Source of the DNA: Prauserella flavalba
GTDB taxonomy: Bacteria > Actinomycetota > Actinomycetes > Mycobacteriales > Pseudonocardiaceae
Direction: 5' to 3'
Length of the DNA: 64,000 nt
Assembly: GCF_003202235.1 (NCBI RefSeq)
Contig: NZ_MASU01000014.1
Location: 124,001-188,000 of the forward strand
The notes below the pieces were generated by a model. It was not told where the DNA came from and searched no databases. It saw only the letters and a program-made list of their open reading frames with translations. The position numbers were made by a program, and so were the translations under genes. Shown here piece after piece: positions 41,828 to 50,999 of this stretch; positions within the stretch are counted from its first letter, which is position 1; each line of letters opens with the position of its first letter.

Positions 41828-42669
41828 CCGATCCGCACCTGCTCCCGCAGCTGCTCGAACCGCTTCTCGCCGATGCCGTCGACGTCGCGCAGTTGCTCGA
41901 CCGCCGTGAACCGGCCGTGCTCCGCGCGCCACTCCAGGATGCGCTGTGCGGTGACCTCACCGATGCCGTCCAGGCTCTCCAGCTGTTCCTGGTCCGCTGT
42001 GTTGAGGTCGACCATCGGGCTCGCCGTACCACCCGGGGCCGTGCCGGGTGCTCCGGCGGCGGGCCCCGGAGCGGGTGTCTGCATGCCCGGCGGCACCGGG
42101 ATACCGATGTACAGCTGCTCACCGTCGACCAGACGGCGCGCGAGGTTGACGCTCAGGAGGTCGGCACCGGGCTGCGGACCGCCCGCGGCCTTGACGGCGT
42201 CGGCGACCCGCGAGCCCGCCGGCACCGTGATGAGACCGGGCTCCTCGACCTTGCCGACCACGCTCACGACCAACGGCTCGGCCGCGGCCGAGCTTGTCGC
42301 CGGGGCCCCGCTCGCGCTTTCGGCGCGTGCGACCGGCAATGGCGGCGGCTGTTCGGCCTCGGGACGGCCGCCCAGCACGAAGACCGTCAGCCCGATCGCC
42401 AGCACAATCCCCGCGACAGCCGTGATCAGCGCGATCCGGCGCTGACGTCCCGCCGAGGCACCGGCGACACCGGGTGGAAGCCAGCGTTCGACGAACCTCC
42501 CGGCCTTACCCAGCTGCGCGGGTGCGGGGTCTGGGGGCCCGCTCTCCTCACCGGTGACCTGCGCGGCCAGCTGCGCCAGCCTTACGCGCGACGCTCCCGG
42601 CTGCGGTCGCAGCTCCGGTTCTGGTCGTGGTTCCGCGTCGCTGGAACCGAGCTTCGCTTGGTCGAACAC
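41824..42669 (-). CDS. comEA: ComEA-family helix-hairpin-helix DNA-binding protein
   Basis: 281-residue protein with a cytoplasmic low-complexity start, one membrane span (RIALITAVAGIVLAIGLTVFVLGG, about 78-100), an SLBB domain (VVSVVGKVEEPGLITVPAGSRVADAVKAAGG), a Gly-Pro linker, and a C-terminal tandem HhH domain (VDLNTADQEQLESLDGIGEVTAQRILEWR). Binds incoming DNA outside the membrane for ComEC. GTG 42669 follows TAGCGT by seven bases (leaderless). Confidence 0.92.
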   Translation of the reverse strand: MFDQAKLGSSDAEPRPEPELRPQPGASRVRLAQLAAQVTGEESGPPDPAPAQLGKAGRFVERWLPPGVAGASAGRQRRIALITAVAGIVLAIGLTVFVLGGRPEAEQPPPLPVARAESASGAPATSSAAAEPLVVSVVGKVEEPGLITVPAGSRVADAVKAAGGPQPGADLLSVNLARRLVDGEQLYIGIPVPPGMQTPAPGPAAGAPGTAPGGTASPMVDLNTADQEQLESLDGIGEVTAQRILEWRAEHGRFTAVEQLRDVDGIGEKRFEQLREQVRIG

Positions 42670-42676
42670 ACATTCG

Positions 42677-42682
42677 ACGCTA
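42677..42682 (-). promoter_or_regulatory. -10 element of leaderless comEA
   Basis: TAGCGT on the minus strand, seven bases before the GTG at 42669. Confidence 0.5.
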
Positions 42683-42765
42683 GGGCCGGGTCGCGAGGCG
42701 TGGCAGACGGAATCGCGGGGGCTGTGGATTGACCGGGTGATGTGGACAACTCCCGGCCACGCGGG

Positions 42766-43611
42766 TCACTCCGGCCGCTGAACGACCACGCCGAGCACGC
42801 CGGGACCGGTATGCGCACCGATCACCGCACCCAGCTCGGAGACCACGCAGCCGCGCGACCGGGGCAGGCGCTCGTCGAGCCGCGTCGCCAGCTCGGCCGC
42901 CCGCTCCGGGGAGGCCAGGTGGTGGACGGCGAGCTTGATGTCCTTGTCTTCGGCCGCCTGAACCGCGAGGTCGACGAGCCTGCCCACCGCCCGGTTCATC
43001 GTGCGCACCTTCTCCAGCGGGGTGATCTCCCCGCCGTCCATGTGCAGCACCGGCTTCACCGCGAGCGCCGTGCCGAGCAGCGCGGCGGCGTGTCCGATCC
43101 GTCCGCCCCGCCGCAGGTACTCCAGCGTCTCCACGACGAACAACGTCTCCGAGCGCGCGGCCGCGCCGACGGCGGCAGCCTCGACCTCCTCGCCTGACGC
43201 ACCTCCCGCCGCCGCGTCAGCCGCGTGCAGGGCGGCGAAACCGAGGCCCATCGCGGTGGTGCGTGAGTCCACGACGCGCACCCGGTCCGGACCCACCTCT
43301 TGCGCGGCGAGCACCGCGGACTCCCACGTGCCGGAAAGCCGCTTCGACAGGTGCACGGACACGACGGTGTCGGCTCCCTCGTCGAGCGCGGCCCGGAACG
43401 TCGCGGCGAACGCGGACGGGGTCGGCCGCGACGTCGTCACGATGCGGCGCTGGCCGAGTGCCTCGGCGAGCGCCACCGGCCCGACGTCGATGCCGTCGAG
43501 TGAGGCGACGCCGTCGATCAGCACGTGCAACGGGACCACGCGGATCCCGTGCCTCTCGGCGAAACCCTCCGGCAGGTGGGCGGTGGAGTCCGTGACAACG
43601 GCGACCGGCAC
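42766..43611 (-). CDS. DegV-family fatty acid-binding protein
   Basis: 281-residue two-domain protein. It opens with VAVVTDSTAHLP, then PLHVLIDG, TSRPTPSAFAATF, VHLSKRLSGTWESA, VVDSRTTAMGLGF, LEYLRRGGRIG, KPVLHMDGGEI and ends with IGAHTGPGVLGV, all hallmarks of DegV/FakB proteins that carry fatty acids, in some species to a fatty acid kinase. No kinase gene (fakA) is near. GTG 43611 after TAGGCT (leaderless). Confidence 0.94.
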   Translation of the reverse strand: MPVAVVTDSTAHLPEGFAERHGIRVVPLHVLIDGVASLDGIDVGPVALAEALGQRRIVTTSRPTPSAFAATFRAALDEGADTVVSVHLSKRLSGTWESAVLAAQEVGPDRVRVVDSRTTAMGLGFAALHAADAAAGGASGEEVEAAAVGAAARSETLFVVETLEYLRRGGRIGHAAALLGTALAVKPVLHMDGGEITPLEKVRTMNRAVGRLVDLAVQAAEDKDIKLAVHHLASPERAAELATRLDERLPRSRGCVVSELGAVIGAHTGPGVLGVVVQRPE

Positions 43612-43618
43612 GGTCGCC

Positions 43619-43624
43619 AGCCTA
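43619..43624 (-). promoter_or_regulatory. -10 element of leaderless degV-like gene
   Basis: TAGGCT on the minus strand, seven bases before the GTG at 43611; it overlaps the octT stop codon. Confidence 0.45.
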
Positions 43625-44380
43625 CGTTCCCGCCCGGCCGCGGGCGGGGGTCGCCGCGCCCGCGTCGGCCAACAGGGGTGCGATCAGGCTCGCCATCGCC
43701 CTGCCGACCGCCTCGTGGCCCTCCCATCCCCAGTGCATGCCGTCGGCGTTGCCGTGGCCGCCGAGCACGTGTGCGCCCACGACGGCGGGCAGGTCGAGCA
43801 ACGGCACACCCGCCTTCCTCCCCCATGCGGCGATCCCGGCCGCCGTCTCCTCGCGTGCCGTGTGGACGTAGCCGTAGGACGCCGCGCGATGGACCGACGG
43901 CAGCCAGCCGACGATCGGCAACGACGGGCGCAGTGTGCGCAGCGCTGAAGCCGAGGTGTCCAGGTACCGCGCGGTCAGCCGGGGCGGGAGCACGGCGGGA
44001 CGCCCCCTGAACGCGACCGAGAGCCTCGGCTGCGCGGCGAGGTAGGCCTTGCGGACCACGCGGCGCAGCCCGTCGGGCCGCAGGTACCGCAGGCCGGTGC
44101 GCAGGTAGGTCGGCAGCGGCGAGGGCAAGGTGTCCATGCTGCCGACCGCCAGCACCACGACATCGGCCCGGTGCAGTTCGGCCCACACCCTCGGATCGCC
44201 GGTGAGCGACCACCAGAGGTCACGCGCGGTCCACCCGATTCCGGCGACGAGGTCGGCGCTGCCGCCCAGTTCGCGGGCCGCCACGTTCGGCCACAGGCGG
44301 GGCTCGTCGGACGGACAGCCGCCGTCGGGGCCGTGAAAGCTCAGCGAGTCGCCGAACACCAGCAGCCGGGGCGTGGCCAT
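43622..44380 (-). CDS. octT: SGNH-fold acyltransferase, OctT-like
   Basis: 252-residue SGNH hydrolase-fold protein. Block I is VFGDSLSFHGPDGG; then SDEPRLWPNVAAREL, GIGWTARDLWWSLTGDPRVW, AVGSMDTLPSPLPTYLR, and block V GNADGMHWGWEGHEAV with the Asp-x-x-His pair. The full pattern matches M. tuberculosis Rv2418c, which octanoylates diglucosylglycerate on the path to methylglucose lipopolysaccharide. Next to gpgP in the same order. ATG 44380 chosen; a TTG six bases upstream overlaps the gpgP stop. Confidence 0.82.
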   Translation of the reverse strand: MATPRLLVFGDSLSFHGPDGGCPSDEPRLWPNVAARELGGSADLVAGIGWTARDLWWSLTGDPRVWAELHRADVVVLAVGSMDTLPSPLPTYLRTGLRYLRPDGLRRVVRKAYLAAQPRLSVAFRGRPAVLPPRLTARYLDTSASALRTLRPSLPIVGWLPSVHRAASYGYVHTAREETAAGIAAWGRKAGVPLLDLPAVVGAHVLGGHGNADGMHWGWEGHEAVGRAMASLIAPLLADAGAATPARGRAGT

Positions 44381-44382
44381 GG

Positions 44383-44994
44383 TCAACCGGTCATGCCCGC
44401 GTTGTAGGCGTGCAGGCGCCAGACTCCGTTACGCCTGCCCAGCTCCACCCAGTGACAGTTGGAGATCCCCCCGAGCGAGGGCCACAGCGCCACCGGCAGG
44501 CCGAGCAGGTGTGCGGTGAGCGCGAGGATCAGTCCACCGTGCGCGGCCAGCAGCACCGTCTCGTGCTCGTCGTCGTCACGCAGCAGGTCGGTGACGACCT
44601 CGCGCGCGCGTTCGGCGACGTCGATCCGGGACTCGCCGCCGGGAGGCGCCCAGGTGGCGTCGGTCCGCCAGCGGTCGCGCTCGCCGGGCGCCTGCGCGTC
44701 GACCTCGGCGCCGGTCATGCCCTGCCAGTCGCCGAGGTGGGTCTCCCGCAGGCGTTTGTCGATGCGCAGCGGCACGCCGATGGCGTCGGTCAGCACGGCG
44801 GCCGTGTCGGTGGCCCGCCGCAGGTCGGACGCGATGACCAGGTCAGGCTCGAAGCGCGCGAGTGCCAGTGCCGCGAAGCGAGCCTGGTTCCAGCCGACCT
44901 CGGTGAGTGCCGAGTCGATGTGGCCCTGCATCCGGCCCGCCGCGTTGTAGTCGGTCTCTCCGTGCCGCCACAGCACGAGCCTCCGCAGACTCAC
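44383..44994 (-). CDS. gpgP: glucosyl-3-phosphoglycerate phosphatase (histidine phosphatase)
   Basis: 203-residue histidine phosphatase superfamily enzyme. Catalytic RHG is in LVLWRHGETDYNAAGRMQGHIDSALTEVG; Glu and second His are in RLRETHLGDWQG and VLLAAHGGLILAL. By synteny and sequence pattern with Rv2419c it removes phosphate from glucosyl-3-phosphoglycerate, early in methylglucose lipopolysaccharide synthesis. GTG 44994 overlaps the rsfS stop (GTGA). Confidence 0.88.
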   Translation of the reverse strand: MSLRRLVLWRHGETDYNAAGRMQGHIDSALTEVGWNQARFAALALARFEPDLVIASDLRRATDTAAVLTDAIGVPLRIDKRLRETHLGDWQGMTGAEVDAQAPGERDRWRTDATWAPPGGESRIDVAERAREVVTDLLRDDDEHETVLLAAHGGLILALTAHLLGLPVALWPSLGGISNCHWVELGRRNGVWRLHAYNAGMTG

Positions 44995-45401
44995 GAGGGG
45001 CCCGGTTCCTCGTCGTCGACAGGCCGGGGTGCGCTCTCGTCGTCGAGGCCCTCGACCTCGATGCGCGGGCAGTCCTTCCACAGCCGCTCGAGCCCGTAGA
45101 ACGAACGCTCCTCGTCGTGCTGCACGTGGACCACCACGTCGACGTAGTCGAGCAGCACCCAGCGGCCCTCGCGGGTGCCCTCCCTGCGGACGGGCTTGTG
45201 GCCGTTCAGGCGCAGCTTCTCCTCGACGTTGTCGACAATGGCGCCGACCTGGCGTTCGTTGGGCGCCGACGCGATGACGAACGCGTCGGTGATCACGAGC
45301 CGCTCCGAGACGTCGAGCACGACCACGTCGGTCGCCTTCTTGTCCGCCGCCGCGTGCGCGGCCGCGGTCGCGAGGTCTCGTGCTTCGGCCGTCGCTGTCA
45401 C
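44991..45401 (-). CDS. rsfS: ribosome silencing factor
   Basis: 136-residue protein. The conserved segments are VVVLDVSERLVITDAFVIASAPNERQVGAIVDNVEEKL and REGTREGRWVLLDYVDVVVHVQHDEERSFYGLERLWKDCPRI. RsfS binds L14 and stops subunit joining in starvation. A disordered acidic tail of about 20 residues follows. GTG 45401. Downstream of nadD by 61 bases, the usual actinobacterial arrangement. Confidence 0.96.
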   Translation of the reverse strand: MTATAEARDLATAAAHAAADKKATDVVVLDVSERLVITDAFVIASAPNERQVGAIVDNVEEKLRLNGHKPVRREGTREGRWVLLDYVDVVVHVQHDEERSFYGLERLWKDCPRIEVEGLDDESAPRPVDDEEPGPS

Positions 45402-45462
45402 GGTGCTCCTTCGGATCTAACGGGCGTCCGCAGAAGCGTACCCGGAGCGGGCGACAGAGCCG

Positions 45463-46050
45463 TCAGTCCCGGTACAGGCGCCGCTTGTCGATGTAGCGCA
45501 CGACACCGTCCGGCACGAGGTACCAGACGGGCTCCCCCGCCCTGACCCGCTCGCGGCAGCCGGTCGAGGAGATCGCCATGGCCGTCACCTCGACGAGGCT
45601 GACCTTGCCTCTCGGCAGATGGTGGTCGTCAAGGTGGTAGCCGGGCCTGGTGACGCCGATGAAGTGCGCGTACTTGAACAGCTCGTCCGCGTCCCGCCAG
45701 GTCAGGATCTGTTCGAGCGCGTCGGCGCCGGTGATGAAGAACAGCTCGTCGTCCGGGTATTCCGCCTGCAGGTCCCGGAGCGTGTCCACCGTGTAGGTCT
45801 GGCCGCCGCGGTCGATGTCCACCCTGCTCACGGAGAACACCGGGTTGGAGGCCGTGGCGATCACCGTCATGAGATAGCGGTCCTCGGCCTTCGACACGAC
45901 GCGGTCGGCCTTCTGCCAGGGCTGGCCCGTCGGCACGAAAATGACCTCGTCGAGGTGGAACCTGGACTGGACCTCGCTCGCGGCGACGAGGTGCCCGTGG
46001 TGTATCGGGTCGAACGTTCCACCCATGACACCGATGCGGCGTGGCGACAT
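45463..46050 (-). CDS. nadD: nicotinate-nucleotide adenylyltransferase
   Basis: 195-residue enzyme of NAD synthesis. It has [15 protein letters not shown] (10-24), the nucleotidyltransferase motif, [31 protein letters not shown] and the C-terminal [13 protein letters not shown] that matches ISST-x-x-R. ATG 46050 appears leaderless (TAGGGT eight bases upstream). Confidence 0.96.
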   Translation of the reverse strand: MSPRRIGVMGGTFDPIHHGHLVAASEVQSRFHLDEVIFVPTGQPWQKADRVVSKAEDRYLMTVIATASNPVFSVSRVDIDRGGQTYTVDTLRDLQAEYPDDELFFITGADALEQILTWRDADELFKYAHFIGVTRPGYHLDDHHLPRGKVSLVEVTAMAISSTGCRERVRAGEPVWYLVPDGVVRYIDKRRLYRD

Positions 46051-46058
46051 GAAGACCC

Positions 46059-46064
46059 ACCCTA
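46059..46064 (-). promoter_or_regulatory. -10 element of nadD
   Basis: TAGGGT on the minus strand, eight bases before the ATG at 46050. Confidence 0.45.
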
Positions 46065-46080
46065 TACGCCCAGGTGAGAC

Positions 46081-46135
46081 GCGCCGCGGGGGTCGGCCCT
46101 CCCGCTCCCCGAACCAGGGCCGACCCTCGCGGCGC
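46081..46135. repeat. 20-base inverted repeat between nadD and recQ
   Basis: 46081-46100 pairs with 46116-46135 over 20 bases with one G-T wobble, around a 15-base loop. Core of the arms: GGGTCGGCCCT and AGGGCCGACCC. Looks like a terminator but sits between divergent genes with no gene ending here. Confidence 0.75.
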
Positions 46136-46168
46136 GCACCAGTGAGACCGGCGATCTGGGGGACTTCG

Positions 46169-46209
46169 CCGGCGTGCCAGCCACACCCCGCACGTGCCTG
46201 GCACGCCGG
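46169..46209. repeat. 12-base inverted repeat between nadD and recQ
   Basis: CCGGCGTGCCAG (46169-46180) and CTGGCACGCCGG (46198-46209) are perfect, with the palindrome GCACGTGC (46190-46197) in the loop. Second strong hairpin in the same 300-base divergent gap. Confidence 0.75.
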
Positions 46210-46249
46210 TGTGACCGGCTGCCCGGAAGACCGTGACGCGAGTTTTGAA

Positions 46250-46265
46250 TGTGACTTGCATCACA
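46250..46265 (+). promoter_or_regulatory. CRP-type site at the recQ promoter
   Basis: TGTGA-CTTGCA-TCACA matches the CRP consensus TGTGA-N6-TCACA perfectly; actinobacterial CRP uses the same motif. It overlaps a possible -35 TTGCAT (46256-46261), which is 18 bases before GATAGT (46280-46285). A regulator bound here would either activate from the -35 or block it. Confidence 0.6.
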
Positions 46266-46349
46266 AAACGGCGGTTTCTGATAGTGAGGGCTCCGTTCGC
46301 TCCGGCCGTGTGCAGACATCGTCAGAGCCATGCTGTAGAGCTGGTTTCC

Positions 46350-48455
46350 GTGGACATCGACACCCTTCGTCAGCGGGCCGAGACCCTGCTGCAGGCGCTC
46401 GCCGGCGGCGACGCGACCCTTCGCGAGGACCAGTGGACGGCGATCGAGGCGCTCGTCGCCCACCGGCGCCGGGCGCTCGTCGTGCAGCGCACCGGCTGGG
46501 GGAAGTCGGCCGTGTACTTCCTCGCCACCGCGCTCCTGCGCGAGCACGGCGCGGGGCCGACGGTCATCATCTCGCCGCTGCTCGCCCTGATGCGCAACCA
46601 GATCGCCGCGGCAGACCGCGCGGGCATCCACGCCGCCACGATGAACTCCGCGAACCAGCAGGAGTGGGACGACGTGCAGGCGAGGATCGCGGCCGGTGAG
46701 GTCGACGTGCTGCTGGTGAGCCCCGAACGCCTGAACAACCCCGATTTCCGGGACTCCGTGCTGCCCAAGCTCGCCGCGTCGGCCGGGCTGCTGGTGGTCG
46801 ACGAGGCGCACTGCATCTCCGACTGGGGCCACGACTTCCGGCCCGACTACCGGCGCCTGCGCACGCTGATCGGCGACCTGCCCGAGGGCGTGCCCGTACT
46901 CGCCACCACGGCGACGGCCAACGACAGGGTGGTGACCGACGTCGCCGACCAGCTCGGCATCGGCCACCGCGAGGACACGCTGGTGCTGCGGGGTTCCCTC
47001 GACCGCGAGAGCCTGCACCTGGCGGTCGTGCGGTTGCCGACGGAGGCTGCCCGGCTGGCCTGGCTGGCCGACCGGCTGGCCGAGCTACCGGGGTCCGGCA
47101 TCATCTACACGCTCACGGTGGCCGCCGCCAACGACGTCGCCAACCTGCTCGCGGAGCGCGGCTACCCGGTGGCCGCCTACACCGGCAAGACCGAGCCCGC
47201 CGACCGGCAGGCCGCCGAGGACGACCTGCTCGCCAACCGGGTCAAGGCACTCGTGGCGACCTCGGCACTGGGGATGGGTTTCGACAAGCCGGACCTCGGC
47301 TTCGTCGTCCACCTGGGAGCGCCCGCCTCACCCATCGCCTACTACCAGCAGGTGGGCCGCGCGGGCCGCGGGGTCCGGCGTGCCGAGGTGGTGCTGCTGC
47401 CCGGCAGCGAGGACGTCGAGATCTGGAACTATTTCGGCTCACTGGCCTTTCCGGACCGCAACCGGGTGACCCAGGTTCTCAACGCACTCGCGTACTCCGA
47501 CCGTCCTTTGTCGACGGCGGCGATCGAGCCGCTGGCCGAGCTTTCCCGCTCGCGCCTGGAGATGGTGCTCAAGGTCCTCGACGTGGACGGCGCCGTGCGG
47601 CGGGTACGCGGCGGTTGGGAGGCCACCGGCCAGGAGTGGCACTACGACGCCGAACGCTACGAGCGCGTGCGTCAGTCCCGTGCCACCGAGCAGCGGGCCA
47701 TGCTGGACTACGTCGCCACGCCCGGCTGCCGGATGGAGTTCCTGCGCAGGCAACTGGACGACCCGCACGCGGAGCCATGCGGGCGATGTGACAACTGCAC
47801 CGGGCGGCACTGGCCGACCGACGTGTCCGAGCAGAGCACGGAGGCCACGCGGGAACAGCTGAGCAAGCCCGGGGTCGAGATCACCCCGCGCCGGCAGTGG
47901 CCGACCGGCATGGCGTCGCTCGACATCGCGCTGTCCGGGCGGATCGGCAAGGCCGAGCAGGCCGAGCCGGGCCGCGTCGTCGGCAGGCTCACCGACGTCG
48001 GATGGGGCGGGCGGCTGCGCGAACTGGTGGGCACCCAGGCCTCCGACGGCCCGCTGCCCGATCCGGTGTTCCAAGCGTGTGTGTCGGTGCTCGCCGCGTG
48101 GGACTGGGCGGGGCGGCCCGCCGCCGTCGTGGCGATCGACTCGCACACGCGACCACAGCTGGTTCGCGAGGTGGCGACCCGGCTCGCTCAGATCGGCAAG
48201 CTGCCGCTGCTCGGTGCGATCGAGTCCCAGGGCCCGCCGCCCCGGCGAGCCAACAGCGCGCAGCGGCTCGCCGACCTGTGGCGGCGGCTGGCCGTGCCTG
48301 CCGAACTACGTGGGGCCGTCGCGGACGCCGGTGGTCCGATCCTGCTCGTCGACGACCTCGTGGACACGGGCTGGACCATGACCGTAGCCGCGTACCTGCT
48401 GCGTCAGGCGGGTGCGCCCGCCGTGCTCCCGTTCGCACTCGCGGCCACGGCGTAG
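46350..48455 (+). CDS. recQ: RecQ-family helicase fused to phosphoribosyltransferase-like domain
   Basis: 701-residue protein. The helicase part has Walker [13 protein letters not shown] (47-58), DEAH (151-154), [31 protein letters not shown] and QQVGRAGR; the RecQ zinc site follows as C-x17-C-x2-C-x2-C (CRMEFL to CGRCDNC, about 465-490). From about residue 560 the chain continues into a phosphoribosyltransferase-like domain with [13 protein letters not shown] (664-676), the PRPP loop pattern. GTG 46350 is a best guess; further in-frame starts lie upstream. A CRP-type site precedes it. Confidence 0.9.
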   Translation: MDIDTLRQRAETLLQALAGGDATLREDQWTAIEALVAHRRRALVVQRTGWGKSAVYFLATALLREHGAGPTVIISPLLALMRNQIAAADRAGIHAATMNSANQQEWDDVQARIAAGEVDVLLVSPERLNNPDFRDSVLPKLAASAGLLVVDEAHCISDWGHDFRPDYRRLRTLIGDLPEGVPVLATTATANDRVVTDVADQLGIGHREDTLVLRGSLDRESLHLAVVRLPTEAARLAWLADRLAELPGSGIIYTLTVAAANDVANLLAERGYPVAAYTGKTEPADRQAAEDDLLANRVKALVATSALGMGFDKPDLGFVVHLGAPASPIAYYQQVGRAGRGVRRAEVVLLPGSEDVEIWNYFGSLAFPDRNRVTQVLNALAYSDRPLSTAAIEPLAELSRSRLEMVLKVLDVDGAVRRVRGGWEATGQEWHYDAERYERVRQSRATEQRAMLDYVATPGCRMEFLRRQLDDPHAEPCGRCDNCTGRHWPTDVSEQSTEATREQLSKPGVEITPRRQWPTGMASLDIALSGRIGKAEQAEPGRVVGRLTDVGWGGRLRELVGTQASDGPLPDPVFQACVSVLAAWDWAGRPAAVVAIDSHTRPQLVREVATRLAQIGKLPLLGAIESQGPPPRRANSAQRLADLWRRLAVPAELRGAVADAGGPILLVDDLVDTGWTMTVAAYLLRQAGAPAVLPFALAATA

Positions 48456-48563
48456 AACGGAATCGCCGATGCTCGTGCTGATCATGCGCCGCCATTCGCC
48501 GAAACTGGCTTCCGTTGCGGTTGGAGACCTTCCACCACACTCGTCCGTGTGGCAAAGTGCCAA

Positions 48564-48579
48564 CTCACTCTTCAGTGAG
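48564..48579 (+). promoter_or_regulatory. hairpin or operator before the MHS transporter
   Basis: CTCACT-CTTC-AGTGAG, a perfect six-base inverted repeat, 13 bases before the ATG at 48593 and just ahead of the ribosome site GGAGGG. Confidence 0.4.
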
Positions 48580-48592
48580 GTGGAGGGTCGAC

Positions 48593-49873
48593 ATGACCGA
48601 GTCGAACGTCAATGCGCCCGTACAGCACCGGCTTCCGGTGCGCAAGCTCTTCGCCGCGAGCGTCGGCAACGCCCTCGAATGGTTCGACTGGACCATTTAC
48701 GCGACTTTCAGCATCTATTTCGCCAGCGCGTTCTTTCCCGGCGAGCTGGCCCAGATCAACACGTTCGCCACCTATGCGCTGGCATTCTTCTTTCGGCCAC
48801 TCGGCGGAATGCTGATCGGCCGTTTCGCCGACCTCCGCGGCCGCAAACCCGCCATGATCTTCACCATCGTGCTGATGGCGGGCGGCTCCATCGTCATCGG
48901 TGTCCTGCCGACCTACGCGCAGGTCGGCTGGCTGGCGCCGATTCTGCTGCTACTGGCACGCGTGGCGCAGGGCCTCTCGCTCGGCGGCGAGGTCTCCAAC
49001 GCCTCGGCCTACCTCGGCGAGATCGCGCCCAAGGAGCGGCGCGGCCGCTACTCGTCGTTCTTCTACATCTCCACCGGCAGCGCGGTCCTGCTCGCCTCGG
49101 TCCTCGGCTTCACGCTCGCGCGCACGATGGACGAGGCCCAGCTGGAGGCGTGGGGTTGGCGCATCCCGTTCCTGCTCGGCGGTGTGCTCGGGCTCGTCGG
49201 CCTCTGGCTGCGGTCCAGCCTGGACGAGACCGAGCAGTTCAAGGACAACAAAGCCGCGGCCCGCCGCGTGTCCCGGCCGCTGCTCACCACGTTGCGCAAT
49301 CACCCGAAGGCCGTGGGGCAGCTCGTCGGTTTCACGATGCTGTCGACGCTGTGCTACTACACGTTCTTCAGCGCGCTCACGCCGTTCGCGGTGAACACGC
49401 GCGAGGCGGACGACGTCGACGTGTTCCTTGCACTCTCGATCGCGACGGCGCTGTTCGTGGCGTTGCAGTACCCGATGGGCATGCTGTCGGACCGGTTCGG
49501 CCGCAAGCCGCAACTGCTGGTGTGGTCGGCGGCGACGGCCATCCTGATCGTCCCGCTCTCCACGCTGGTCGGTCCCGGTCTCGGTGGGCTGCTCGTCGTG
49601 TTCTGTGTCGGCCTCGGGCTCTACACCGCGATGACGTCGATCGCGCCGGCGATCATGAGCGAGCTGTTCCCGACTTCGTTGCGGGGTCTCGGGATCGGAG
49701 CGTGGTACAACCTCACGGTCGCCGTGTTCGGCGGCACGGCTCCGCTGGTGATCACGGCACTGTCCGACGCGGGCGCCTCGACGGTGTTCTTCTGGTACGT
49801 CGCCGCGGGAGCGGCCATCGCGTTCTTCGTGATCCTGCGGCTGCCGGAGACCAACCGCAGCGAGTTGCGTTAG
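48593..49873 (+). CDS. MHS-family (metabolite:proton symporter) MFS transporter
   Basis: 426-residue transporter with 12 spans. Family marks are ASVGNALEWFDWTIYATFSIYFASAFFP at the start, GRFADLRGRKPAM between spans two and three, and RVAQGLSLGGEVSNASAYLGEIAPKERRGRYSSF after span four, as in ProP, ShiA and KgtP. Likely takes up an organic acid or compatible solute with protons; the substrate is unknown. ATG 48593 has GGAGGG upstream. Convergent with proB, 10 bases apart. Confidence 0.92.
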   Translation: MTESNVNAPVQHRLPVRKLFAASVGNALEWFDWTIYATFSIYFASAFFPGELAQINTFATYALAFFFRPLGGMLIGRFADLRGRKPAMIFTIVLMAGGSIVIGVLPTYAQVGWLAPILLLLARVAQGLSLGGEVSNASAYLGEIAPKERRGRYSSFFYISTGSAVLLASVLGFTLARTMDEAQLEAWGWRIPFLLGGVLGLVGLWLRSSLDETEQFKDNKAAARRVSRPLLTTLRNHPKAVGQLVGFTMLSTLCYYTFFSALTPFAVNTREADDVDVFLALSIATALFVALQYPMGMLSDRFGRKPQLLVWSAATAILIVPLSTLVGPGLGGLLVVFCVGLGLYTAMTSIAPAIMSELFPTSLRGLGIGAWYNLTVAVFGGTAPLVITALSDAGASTVFFWYVAAGAAIAFFVILRLPETNRSELR

Positions 49874-49883
49874 GACGTACGGG

Positions 49884-50999
49884 TCAGCGGTGCCGCAGCG
49901 GAACGAGATCGTCGGCGTGCACGACCTCCCGCCGTTGCTCGGGCGGCAGGTCATGGGTGGAGCGGCCGATCAGCTCGGGCAGCTCGGTGACGTCGAAGGC
50001 CACCACGCCGCGGGCGACGACCTGCTGCGCGGGGTTGACGAGGTCGACGACGTCGCCCGCCTGGAAGTCGCCGTCCACTCCGGTCACGCCGGCGGCCAGG
50101 AGCGATCGCCTGCGGCGCACCACCGCGGCCACGGCACCGTCGTCGAGATGCAGCCTGCCGTTGGATCCGGCGGCGTAGCCGAGCCAGAACCGCCGCGCGG
50201 ACAGGCGTGAGCCCGCGGGGCGGAAGACGGTGCCCACCTGGGCGGCGCCGAGGGCCTCGCGGGCGTCGGCGGCGGCGGCGATGAGTACGGGGACACCGCT
50301 GGAGGCCGCCGTGCGCGCCGCGGCGACCTTCGACATCATGCCGCCGGTGCCGAGGCCGGAGCTCGACATGCCGACGGACAGTCCGTCCAGGTCGGATTCG
50401 TCGGCGACCTCGGCGATGCGGCGGGTTCCTCCCGCGCGGGGATCGCCGTCGTACAGGGCGTCCACATCGGAGAGGAGGACGAGCGCGTCAGCACGGATCA
50501 GGTGGGCGACGAGCGAGGCGAGCCGGTCGTTGTCGCCGAACCGGATCTCCTCGGTGGCGACGGTGTCGTTCTCGTTCACCACGGGAACCGCGCCGAGCGC
50601 CAGCAGCCGGGAGAAGGTGCGCTCGGCGTTGCGGTAGTGCGCCCGGCGCACCACGTCGTCGGAGGTCAGCAGCACCTGGCCGACCGTGAGCGAGTAGCGG
50701 CCGAACGACTCGGCGTAGGCGTGGGCGAGTGCCAGCTGGCCGACACTCGCGGCGGCCTGCTGGGTCGCGAGGTCACGAGGCCGCTTGCCGAGCGACAGCG
50801 GGGCCAGCCCCGCGCCGATCGCGCCCGAGGACACCAGCACGATCTGGGTGTCCCGGGCGACGCGCTCGGCGATGGCGTCGACGAGCGCGTCGAGCCTGCC
50901 GACGTCGAGGCCGTCGCCGGCGGTGGTCAGCGCGGAGGAGCCGACCTTGACGACCAGGCGCGACGCGGCGGCGATGGCGGCACGGGGCTGGTCACTCAC
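49884..50999 (-). CDS. proB: glutamate 5-kinase
   Basis: 371-residue enzyme for the first step of proline synthesis. The kinase domain shows [61 protein letters not shown] and [12 protein letters not shown]; a C-terminal PUA domain covers about 275-370. GTG 50999 overlaps the obg stop by eight bases. proA, its usual partner, is not in the window. Confidence 0.96.
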   Translation of the reverse strand: MSDQPRAAIAAASRLVVKVGSSALTTAGDGLDVGRLDALVDAIAERVARDTQIVLVSSGAIGAGLAPLSLGKRPRDLATQQAAASVGQLALAHAYAESFGRYSLTVGQVLLTSDDVVRRAHYRNAERTFSRLLALGAVPVVNENDTVATEEIRFGDNDRLASLVAHLIRADALVLLSDVDALYDGDPRAGGTRRIAEVADESDLDGLSVGMSSSGLGTGGMMSKVAAARTAASSGVPVLIAAAADAREALGAAQVGTVFRPAGSRLSARRFWLGYAAGSNGRLHLDDGAVAAVVRRRRSLLAAGVTGVDGDFQAGDVVDLVNPAQQVVARGVVAFDVTELPELIGRSTHDLPPEQRREVVHADDLVPLRHR

